From Paraburkholderia caffeinilytica (GTDB lineage Bacteria > Pseudomonadota > Gammaproteobacteria > Burkholderiales > Burkholderiaceae), in contig NZ_CP031467.1 in NCBI RefSeq assembly GCF_003368325.1, forward strand, positions 3,968,001 to 4,032,000: 64,000 nt of DNA. Direction: 5' to 3'. The position numbers and the translations under genes are program-made. Under the pieces are notes generated by a model, which saw only the letters and a program-made list of their open reading frames with translations, was not told where the DNA came from and did no database searches. This document shows positions 25,922 to 33,260 of this stretch, piece after piece. The stretch's first letter is position 1; each line of letters starts with the position of its first letter.

Positions 25922-26761
25922 TCAGAACAATCGCAGCAACCCATCCAGCCCAACGTGGTTGAACGCCACGCTGGCTGCTTCGCGCACTACCGGCTTCGCG
26001 CGGAATGCTACGGAGAGTCCCGCCGCGGCCATCATTTTCAAATCGTTCGAACCATCGCCCATGGCAATCGCGCGGGTCGGCTCGATACCCAGGTGGGCGC
26101 AGGTCTCGCGCAACGTGCGGGCTTTCACGTCGGCGTTGACGATCTCGCCAACTACGTTGCCGGTCAACTTTCCATCCACGATTTCGAGCGTGTTCGCGCG
26201 CGTGAAATCGAGGCCAAGCCGGGCTTTCAGTTTTTCAGTGAAGAACGTGAATCCGCCGGATACAAGCAGTGTTTTCAATCCCGCCGCTTGCGCGGCGGCC
26301 AGCATTCGTTCGGCGCCCGGCGAGAGTTGCAGCCGCTCTTCATAAACGCGTTCAAGCGCGCTGGCGTCGAGTCCCTTGAGCAGTGCCACGCGGCGCGTCA
26401 GACTCTCGTTGAAGTCCTTGATTTCGCCGCGCATCGACGCTTCGGTGATTGCGGCGACTTCTGCTTTCAGCCCGCAGAAGTCGGCGATTTCATCGATGCA
26501 CTCGATCGTGATCAGCGTCGAATCCATGTCCATCGCGACGAGGCCGAAGTCACGCAACTGGCGGCCGGGTTCGACAAACGCGTAGTCCAGTTCATGCGTG
26601 CCGCAATAGACCTCGAGGTCGGCGCGCTGCGCAATGTTCGCGTCGGCGATGCGAATCGCGTTCGCGTCGATGATAGCGGCGTGCGAACCGCGCGCGAGCG
26701 CGACGAGCGTTTTGTGGTGGTCGGCGGAGAGGGGCGCGGTGCTTTGGATGACGAGGTTCAT
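25922..26761 (-). CDS. serB: Phosphoserine phosphatase SerB
   Basis: The last step of serine biosynthesis: removes phosphate from L-phosphoserine. A 279-residue HAD-family enzyme with motif I MDMDSTLI (nucleophile Asp78, acid/base Asp80), motif II SGGFTFF, the Lys motif near VDGKLTGN and motif III GDGSNDLKMM. Residues 1-70 form a short ACT-like N-terminal domain. The start at 26761 gives MNLVIQSTAP and fits the family length; the open frame upstream to 26935 has no support. It is divergent from the P450 gene, about 320 bp away. Confidence 0.93.
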   Translation of the reverse strand: MNLVIQSTAPLSADHHKTLVALARGSHAAIIDANAIRIADANIAQRADLEVYCGTHELDYAFVEPGRQLRDFGLVAMDMDSTLITIECIDEIADFCGLKAEVAAITEASMRGEIKDFNESLTRRVALLKGLDASALERVYEERLQLSPGAERMLAAAQAAGLKTLLVSGGFTFFTEKLKARLGLDFTRANTLEIVDGKLTGNVVGEIVNADVKARTLRETCAHLGIEPTRAIAMGDGSNDLKMMAAAGLSVAFRAKPVVREAASVAFNHVGLDGLLRLF

Positions 26762-27080
26762 GGACGACGCATTGACGCGGAAAAGGACGGGCGCACGACG
26801 CGCGCGGAAAATTCCATCATTGTAACGGTTCGGCGCCACGCGTCCTGAAGAGGGGCAAACGGCAAACGGCCCCCGCCCACGAATCCAACATGCTTCCCCA
26901 CGCGTAATCCGCTCGGCAATCCACCGTGCAACCATCGAGCGCCCGCGTCATACTGGCGCTTCGAACGACGCCCCGCAGCCACGGAGTCCGTCGAGTCCGC
27001 CGCGCCCATGCTGTGGGCGGCACACCGGACACGGCATGCATTGGCACATGCGACGGGGCGCACCACCACGGAGACAAGCA

Positions 27081-28349
27081 ATGACCCCCGCGACCGCCAG
27101 CGACGCGTCCATCCTTGCGCGCGACTTCGATCTGCGCCAGCTGAGCCCCGCGTTCCATGCCGATCCGTACCCGGTCTACCACGCGCTGCGCGCTCATGAA
27201 CCGGTCAAACGCATGCCGGACGGCTCGCTGTTCCTGACGCGTTTTCGCGATGTGCAGGCGGTCTACCGCGACCCGAAGACCTTCAGTTCCGACAAAACCG
27301 TCGAATTCAAGCCGAAGTACGGCGACTCGCCGCTCTACAGCCATCACACCACCAGTCTGGTTTTCAACGACCCGCCGCGTCACACGCGGGTGCGCAAGCT
27401 GATCGCCGGCGCGCTGACGGCGCGAGCGATCGCGGCCATGGAGCCTGGCTTGATCCGCCTCGTCGATGGCTTGCTCGATGCCGCCGCCGCGCGTGGCCGC
27501 ATCGATCTGATCGATGCGTTTGCGTCGGCGATCCCAGTCGAGATCATCGGCAATTTGCTGGACGTGCCGCACGCTGAGCGCGCGCCTTTGCGCGACTGGT
27601 CGTTGGCGATACTCGGCGCGCTGGAGCCGTCGCTGAGCGCCGCGCAACTCGAACGGGGCAACCGAGCGGTCAGTGAATTCGCCGACTATTTGCGCGATCT
27701 GGTGGCGCGGCGCCGGCGCGATCCCGGCGATCCGCAGCACGATGTGCTGACGCGCCTGATCCAAGGCGAGCTGGGAGAGCTGAGCGGCGAGCAGTTGTCG
27801 GAAACGGAGCTGCTGCAAAACTGCATCTTCATCCTGAACGCCGGGCATGAGACCACCACGAATCTGATCGGCAACGGCCTCGTTACGCTCGCTGCCTGGC
27901 CGGAGCAGCGCGCCGCGTTACTGCGCGAACCGTCGCTGATCGAATCGGCGGTCGAAGAGTGTTTGCGGTTCGAGAGTTCGAATCAGCTGGGCAACCGGAT
28001 GGCAACCGTCGACACGCAGATCGGCGGCGTCGCGATGGCACGCGGTACGCCCGTCACGCTGTGCATCGGCGCGGCCAATCGCGACCCGGAGCAGTTCGCG
28101 GAACCGGACCGTTTCGATATCCGCCGCGATCCGAACCGGCATCTGGCGTTCGGCTTCGGCATTCACCAGTGCGCGGGGTTGTCGCTCGCGCGACTCGAGG
28201 CGCGCATCGCCATAGGGCGCTTCGTGCAGCGCTTTCCGGCGTACCGGCTCGACGGCGAACCAACGCGCGGCGGACGGGTGCGATTTCGCGGCTTTGCAGA
28301 AGTCCCGGTCGAGGTCGAGCCGGCTCATTCCGGTTCAGCGTCCCAATAA
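27081..28349 (+). CDS. Cytochrome P450
   Basis: A 422-residue soluble bacterial P450. The heme-binding loop FGFGIHQCAGLSLARLE carries the thiolate Cys. The I-helix oxygen-activation motif is NAGHETTTN and the K-helix ExxR is ECLRFE. It resembles bacterial class I P450s that hydroxylate small molecules with help from ferredoxin partners; no ferredoxin or reductase gene is adjacent, so electrons must come from elsewhere. GGAG lies about 8 bp before the ATG at 27081. Its 3' end overlaps the convergent LysR gene by 25 bp. Substrate unknown. Confidence 0.92.
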   Translation: MTPATASDASILARDFDLRQLSPAFHADPYPVYHALRAHEPVKRMPDGSLFLTRFRDVQAVYRDPKTFSSDKTVEFKPKYGDSPLYSHHTTSLVFNDPPRHTRVRKLIAGALTARAIAAMEPGLIRLVDGLLDAAAARGRIDLIDAFASAIPVEIIGNLLDVPHAERAPLRDWSLAILGALEPSLSAAQLERGNRAVSEFADYLRDLVARRRRDPGDPQHDVLTRLIQGELGELSGEQLSETELLQNCIFILNAGHETTTNLIGNGLVTLAAWPEQRAALLREPSLIESAVEECLRFESSNQLGNRMATVDTQIGGVAMARGTPVTLCIGAANRDPEQFAEPDRFDIRRDPNRHLAFGFGIHQCAGLSLARLEARIAIGRFVQRFPAYRLDGEPTRGGRVRFRGFAEVPVEVEPAHSGSASQ

Positions 28350-29290
28350 GGCGGATCGCCGAAATGCGCGCCGAGGAACTCGATGAAGGCGAGCGTCTTC
28401 GGCGGCACGAACGCACGGCTCGGATAGACCGCCCAGATCGCCACCTGCTCCGCGAGCGGGTAGGTGTCGAGCACGCTCACGAGCTCGCCGCTGCGCAGAT
28501 ACGGCGCTACGTCCCAGGTCGACTTGAGCGCGATGCCGAAACCGGCCAGCAAGGCGTCGCGGATGACTTCGCCGTTGTCGACGACGAGGCGTCCGCTCAC
28601 GCGCACCGTGAGTGGTCCGGCCGGCGTCACGAATGCCCAGTCGCGCTGGTCTGACAGGATGATGCACTCGTGCTGGGCGAGGTCCGAAGGATGGTGCGGC
28701 GTGCCACGCGTGGCGAGATACGCGGGCGCCGCGCACAGCACGCGACGGTTCACGGCCAGGCGCCGCGCCACCAGCGACGAATCCTTGAGCACGCCGACGC
28801 GGATCGCCACGTCGATACCCGCGTCGACCAGATCGACCATCTGATCCGTCAGCCGCAAATCGACGCTCACGCCGGGATAGCGCCGCAGAAATTCGCTGAT
28901 TACGGGTGACACGTGCTGACGCCCGAACGACGACGGCATCGACACCCGCAAGCGTCCCTGCGGCTCGGCCTGCGCGCGGCCTACCGAGGCGCGTGCGGCA
29001 TCGGCCGCGTCGAGCAGCGCCCGGGCACGTGCCATGAACACCTCGCCGTCCTGCGTGAGACTGATGCGGCGGGTGGTCCGATGCAGCAGACGCGCGCCGA
29101 GGAGCCTTTCCAGCTGTGCGATGCGCGAACTCGCCACCGCCGCCGACAGGCCGAATTCGCGCCCGGCCGCCGATACATTCGCGAGCAGGGCGGCCCGCAC
29201 GAACAGGGCGACGTCGAGCAGATCGAGTCGTTCCCGGTCGCCGGACGAGGGTTTCAAAGCAGGTTCCACAGAATCGGCAGGATGGCTCAT
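28325..29290 (-). CDS. LysR-family transcriptional regulator
   Basis: About 321 residues from 29290. The N-terminal winged helix-turn-helix is clear (LDVALFVRAALLANVSAAGR, then LERLLGARLLHRTTRRISLT), followed by a LysR substrate-binding domain (GRLRVSMPSSFGRQHVSPVI onward). It resembles the DsdC/CrgA-type subgroup that often regulates a neighbouring dehydrogenase. It is divergent from the MDR dehydrogenase at 29454, which it probably controls, and overlaps the P450 3' end by 25 bp tail to tail. A start at 29305 is possible, but AGAAGA just before 29290 favours the shorter form. Effector unknown. Confidence 0.9.
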   Translation of the reverse strand: MSHPADSVEPALKPSSGDRERLDLLDVALFVRAALLANVSAAGREFGLSAAVASSRIAQLERLLGARLLHRTTRRISLTQDGEVFMARARALLDAADAARASVGRAQAEPQGRLRVSMPSSFGRQHVSPVISEFLRRYPGVSVDLRLTDQMVDLVDAGIDVAIRVGVLKDSSLVARRLAVNRRVLCAAPAYLATRGTPHHPSDLAQHECIILSDQRDWAFVTPAGPLTVRVSGRLVVDNGEVIRDALLAGFGIALKSTWDVAPYLRSGELVSVLDTYPLAEQVAIWAVYPSRAFVPPKTLAFIEFLGAHFGDPPYWDAEPE

Positions 29291-29300
29291 TCTTCTGAAA

Positions 29301-29338
29301 TTCAAAAAGATGTTTCAGCCATTATGATGGTTTTTTGA
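29301..29338. promoter_or_regulatory. Candidate operator in the lysR-dehydrogenase divergent region
   Basis: An extended imperfect dyad: TTCAAAAA (29301-29308) faces TTTTTTGA (29331-29338), with an inner CCAT-TATG-ATGG at 29319-29330. It sits just upstream of the LysR start in the shared divergent spacer, the usual place for LysR boxes, though no classic T-N11-A core is obvious. Confidence 0.35.
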
Positions 29339-29453
29339 GAATAAGAACCCCCTTAGGATGACGTCAATGCGGTCGATATCCCCTCACGGCGCCAAGCGCC
29401 GCCGGTACCGATCGCCGGTTTCCCCAACCTCATCCGAAAGAACAGGAGCTGTG

Positions 29454-30470
29454 ATGAAAGCCGTAGGTCTCTATCGTTACTTGCCGATCGATCATGCCGA
29501 GTCCCTGGTCGACGTCGACATTCCCAAACCCGAAGCCACCGGCCGCGATCTGCTGGTGAAGGTCGAAGCCATCTCCGTCAATCCGGTCGACACCAAGGTG
29601 CGCGCCCCGAAAGACACGGTCGAGAAAGCGCCGCGGGTGCTCGGCTGGGACGCCGCCGGCACGGTGGTGGCGGTCGGCCCGGACGTCACGCTGTTCAAGG
29701 TCGGCGACCCGGTTTTCTATGCGGGCAGCATCAACCGACCGGGTGCGAATAGCGAGTTCCATCTGGTCGACGAGCGCATTGCCGGACGCAAGCCGGCGTC
29801 GCTCGATTTCACGCACGCGGCCGCCTTGCCGCTGACCGCGATCACCGCCTGGGAGGCGCTCTTCGACCGCCTCGGCGTGTCGCCGCAAGGCGCGGATGAA
29901 GGCCGCACGGTACTGATCGTCGGCGGGGCGGGCGGGGTCGGTTCGATCGGCATTCAGCTGGCCAAACGGCTCGCGAAACTCAAAGTGATCGCGACCGCCT
30001 CGCGCCCGGAGTCGGCGAAGTGGGCGACGGAGCTGGGCGCGGATCACATCGTCGATCACTTTGGCGATATGCCCGCGCAGTTGAAAAAGCTTGGCATCGA
30101 CCAGGTCGATTACGTGCTGATCTTCAACGAAACCGACAGGAATTTCCCGGCAGCCGCCGAAGTGATCAAGCCGCAGGGCGCCATCTGCACGATCGTCGAG
30201 AACAGCGAGCCGCTGCCCGTCGAACTGTTGAAGGCGAAAAGCGCCGCGTTCCACTGGGAGTTCATGTTCACGCGTTCGATGTTCGGCACGCCCGACATGA
30301 TCGAACAGCACAAGCTGCTGACCGAGGTGGCGCGTCTGGTCGATGCGGGCACGTTGCGCACGACGGTCGACCAGGATCTCGGCACGATCAACGCCGACAA
30401 TCTGCGCCGTGCGCATCGACTGCTCGAACAGGGGCGCGCGATCGGCAAGCTGGTGCTGACCGGATTCTAA
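29454..30470 (+). CDS. Zinc-type alcohol dehydrogenase-like protein (MDR family)
   Basis: A 338-residue MDR oxidoreductase. It has KVEAISVNPVDTKVRAP and PRVLGWDAAGTVVAVG in the N-terminal domain and the dinucleotide motif VGGAGGVGSIGIQLAKRL in the Rossmann domain. The family is often named zinc-type alcohol dehydrogenase or zinc-binding quinone oxidoreductase, but the zinc ligands are not obvious and it probably uses NADPH to reduce enones or quinones. AGGAG lies about 6 bp before the ATG at 29454. It is divergent from the LysR gene. The substrate cannot be told. Confidence 0.87.
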   Translation: MKAVGLYRYLPIDHAESLVDVDIPKPEATGRDLLVKVEAISVNPVDTKVRAPKDTVEKAPRVLGWDAAGTVVAVGPDVTLFKVGDPVFYAGSINRPGANSEFHLVDERIAGRKPASLDFTHAAALPLTAITAWEALFDRLGVSPQGADEGRTVLIVGGAGGVGSIGIQLAKRLAKLKVIATASRPESAKWATELGADHIVDHFGDMPAQLKKLGIDQVDYVLIFNETDRNFPAAAEVIKPQGAICTIVENSEPLPVELLKAKSAAFHWEFMFTRSMFGTPDMIEQHKLLTEVARLVDAGTLRTTVDQDLGTINADNLRRAHRLLEQGRAIGKLVLTGF

Positions 30471-30770
30471 CGGCGCGAAGTTTGGCGTTCCTGTCACGTC
30501 GCACGCGCAGAAAGCGCCTCGACGCAAGCGGGTTAACACCCGATTCGTATGAGGCGCGCGCAGCACCGCTTGGCGGTAGACTGGTGGGGCATCATGCTAA
30601 ATCAGTTGCGCGTCTCGCGGCTCGTCTGGCCGGGCTTCAGCCTGGTGTTATTCAGGCATTGACCAGGCGTTGAGCAGGCGTCGACCGGGAGTCGACCCGG
30701 CTCCGGTCAGGCGGTGCATTGGCAGTAGCGCCTGAGCGGACGCGCAGCGGCACAACAACGAGGTGACAGT
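30471..30770. other. Gene-free spacer with degenerate 11-bp repeats
   Basis: 300 bp without a supportable gene. At 30659-30713 there are about five degenerate 11-bp units (TTGACCAGGCG, TTGAGCAGGCG, TCGACCGGGAG, TCGACCCGGCT, CCGGTCAGGCG). A promoter for the secreted protein at 30771 presumably lies here, but I see no clear -35/-10 pair. Confidence 0.5.
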
Positions 30771-31334
30771 ATGAGCTCCAGCTTCAAACTCTCCGCCGTT
30801 TCAGTTGTCGCTTCTCTCGCGTGCGCGCTCGCGCCCGCCATGCTCGTGACGGCGGCACACGCGGCCACGCCGATCACGGTGACGTCGCAATCCGCCCTCG
30901 ACGGTCCGATCCGTTACACGGTTCGCGTCACGTCGAAACAGTTTGGCAATTCACAGGAAACGCGCACGATCCGCTCCGGCGAATCGGACGACTTCACGTG
31001 GAAGACGGTGCCGCCAGGCGGTCCCGTGCCCGCTGCGGACAGCTGCCCGAATTACTCGTCGCTGCCCATCGACACCAACGGCGCGATGATTCGCCAGACG
31101 CAGATCCGCTTTGCACCGGTCGTCGCCGGCGACGGCACCGCGTCAGTGCAATTGAGCTTCCAGGCGCAGACGCCGCATGGCGTCAAGACGGTGACGGCCG
31201 GCGGCAAAACGCTCAAATGTCCGAACAGCGTGGCCGTCAGCCAGATTCTGCGTTTTACGATGCCGACCAACGGCACCACGAAAACGCTGACGCTCAGTGA
31301 CGGCACCGAAGTGGCGGTCACCGCGAAACGGTGA
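30771..31334 (+). CDS. Secreted hypothetical protein with two cysteines
   Basis: 187 residues, not recognised. A Sec signal peptide (LSAVSVVASLACALAPAMLV) is followed by an AHA-type cleavage site near residue 31. The mature part looks beta-rich (ITVTSQSALDGPIRYTVRV, QTRIRSGESDDFTW-like strands) and holds a pair of Cys (DSCPNY and LKCPNS) that could form one disulfide in the periplasm. GAGGTGACAGT before the ATG gives a reasonable ribosome-binding site. It stands alone between the dehydrogenase and the FetAB-like genes. The mature protein is Thr-rich, and no function can be assigned. Confidence 0.65.
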   Translation: MSSSFKLSAVSVVASLACALAPAMLVTAAHAATPITVTSQSALDGPIRYTVRVTSKQFGNSQETRTIRSGESDDFTWKTVPPGGPVPAADSCPNYSSLPIDTNGAMIRQTQIRFAPVVAGDGTASVQLSFQAQTPHGVKTVTAGGKTLKCPNSVAVSQILRFTMPTNGTTKTLTLSDGTEVAVTAKR

Positions 31335-31348
31335 GGCTCGCGCGCGAA

Positions 31349-31405
31349 AGTCGACCGCGAATTTGAGCGTGAGGTTGACTGCAGAGTCGACCGCGAAATT
31401 GAGCG
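31349..31405 (+). repeat. Two-copy 36-bp-period direct repeat
   Basis: A 21-bp word (AGTCGACCGCGAATTTGAGCG) at 31349-31369 recurs at 31385-31405 with one mismatch, in the spacer between the secreted protein and the convergent exporter gene. Confidence 0.7.
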
Positions 31406-31558
31406 ATAAGCGTCACGTGACGTCGCGGCGGCGGCGCGGCTATTGGCCGGCGGCAACCAGCCAGTTTCGCGCATGTTTGCCGCACGCCCATCGTGCCGGT
31501 GGAGCGGGGCGGCGCGCGACGCTGCGAATGCATCGCGCTGCATAATCGGATTGCTCGA

Positions 31559-32365
31559 TCAGCGGCGCGCCGCGACCCGCTCCACCAGACGCGCCGACAG
31601 AAACCGGTGTTCCGCTGAGAAGAGCCGCCGATACGTGAGCAGCACCGCGCCCACCGTCCCCAAGGCCGACGCCGCCGCGATCAGGAACATGATCACGATC
31701 TGATAGCGCACCGCCTGCAACGGCGACTGACCGGCCAGCACCTGCCCGGTCATCATGCCGGGCAAACTCACTACGCCGACTACGGCCATCTGATTCAAGG
31801 TGGGCATCATGCCCGCACGCACCGCCTGGCGCGCCGGCGCCTGTGCCGCTTCCCAACGGGTCGCGCCGAGCGCGAGCGCCATATCCACGCGGTCGCGCCG
31901 CGCGGTCAGTTCCTCGGTCATCCGTTCGATGCCGAGCGACACGCCGGTCAGCGTATTGCCCAGGATCATGCCGAGAATCGGAATGGCGTACTGCGGCTCG
32001 TACCAGGGATGAATGCGGATCACGACGAAGAGTCCGACTGCAGCCACCAGCCAGGAACTGACCCAGATCGACAGCACACTGTCCGCACGCTGCCCGGCGT
32101 ACGTCCGGCTGCCGCGCTGCGCACCCGCGAAGCCGGCAATCAGGGTCATCACGATCATCAACGGCAGCACCACGAACCAGTGGTCATAGCGAAACACCCA
32201 GCCGAGCACGTAGCCGATCGCCAGCAATTGCACGATGGTGCGTACCGCCGCCCACACGAGGTTGCGTTCGAGATCGAGCTTGAGCGCCACCGACACCACG
32301 CCGTTCACCACGATCAGCAACGCGGCGATCGCGACGTCCCAGAGACTCAGGTTCTGCAATGTCAT
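31559..32365 (-). CDS. fetB: FetB-like ABC permease (UPF0014, iron export type)
   Basis: A 268-residue permease of the UPF0014/FetB family with about seven hydrophobic segments. Family landmarks include the ATPase-coupling stretch LALGATRWEAAQAPARQAVRAGMMPTLNQMAVVG and SLPGMMTGQVLAG. In E. coli FetAB exports iron and raises oxidative-stress resistance; other family members may move different metals. The start at 32365 overlaps the ATPase stop by 4 bp (ATGA on the minus strand), a sign of translational coupling. It converges on the secreted protein gene. Function is assigned by family, not tested here. Confidence 0.87.
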   Translation of the reverse strand: MTLQNLSLWDVAIAALLIVVNGVVSVALKLDLERNLVWAAVRTIVQLLAIGYVLGWVFRYDHWFVVLPLMIVMTLIAGFAGAQRGSRTYAGQRADSVLSIWVSSWLVAAVGLFVVIRIHPWYEPQYAIPILGMILGNTLTGVSLGIERMTEELTARRDRVDMALALGATRWEAAQAPARQAVRAGMMPTLNQMAVVGVVSLPGMMTGQVLAGQSPLQAVRYQIVIMFLIAAASALGTVGAVLLTYRRLFSAEHRFLSARLVERVAARR

Positions 32366-33075
32366 GGGTCGAGCTCCTCCTGATGCGTGAGCGTCACTGG
32401 GGATTCGTCGAGTACGCCGGCGCGCATCGTGAGGTGCCGCGCGCTCATGCGCGCCGCTTGTGCCGGATCGTGCGACACCCACATCGACGCATGCCGGCCG
32501 GGATCGGCCGCGAACCATGCGTGCACCAGCGCCTCGATCGCGCGTGACGATTCCGGGTCGAGCGAAGCGGTCGGTTCATCCAGCAGCAGCACTTCGGGCG
32601 CGAGTTGCAGAACGCGAATCAGCGCCGTGATCTGCGCTTCTCCGCCGGACAACTCGCTCGCGCGCTTGTCGAGAAAATCGCCACCGCGGCCGGCCTGGGC
32701 GGCGAGGTTCGCCGCGCGTGCGCGATCGAAGCGCACGTCGCGATAGGCCCGTAATTCGAACGGATAGCGCAGATTGTCTTCGACGTTGCCGTCGAGCAGC
32801 GCGGGCCGCTGCCGGATATAGGCGACGTTGCGCCGGTAACGTGGAATCGCGGCACGCTCGACCGCCGCGCCGTGCCACATGATGCGTCCGGCATCGAGCG
32901 GATCGAGCAGGGCGAGGGCGCGCAGAAATACGCTCTTGCCCGAGCCCGACGGCCCGGTGACCGCGACCCGGTCGCCGGCGCGCAGGGCGAAGGTCGTTGG
33001 CTGCAGCAGCGTTTGCCCGCGCAAGGCATCGCGCCGGGCGATGCCGTCGGCGAAGACGAAGGGGACATCGGTCAT
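32362..33075 (-). CDS. fetA: FetA-like ABC ATPase
   Basis: A 237-residue ABC ATP-binding protein. Walker A is GPSGSGKS (residues 41-48), the signature LSGGEAQ, Walker B VLLLDEPTASLD and the H-loop VSHD. The ASLDPES stretch and the pairing with a UPF0014 permease identify it as the FetA (YbbL) type of iron exporter. It is upstream of and overlaps the permease gene by 4 bp. It is divergent from the AsmA gene, with about 185 bp between starts. The metal specificity is inferred from the E. coli pair. Confidence 0.87.
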   Translation of the reverse strand: MTDVPFVFADGIARRDALRGQTLLQPTTFALRAGDRVAVTGPSGSGKSVFLRALALLDPLDAGRIMWHGAAVERAAIPRYRRNVAYIRQRPALLDGNVEDNLRYPFELRAYRDVRFDRARAANLAAQAGRGGDFLDKRASELSGGEAQITALIRVLQLAPEVLLLDEPTASLDPESSRAIEALVHAWFAADPGRHASMWVSHDPAQAARMSARHLTMRAGVLDESPVTLTHQEELDP

Positions 33076-33260
33076 GAATGGATCGTGGTGGATTTTTGCG
33101 TGGATTCGGCGGCTGCCATGACATTCCCTTACGTTTTCGTGGAAGGGAAACCTGTGCCCGAACGGTGCGGCATGATAAAACGACCCCTATTAAACAATAT
33201 TACCAGGCACGATACGTGCTGTTCTCTATGCACAACGAAGAACAAAGGCGGAGCTTCTCA

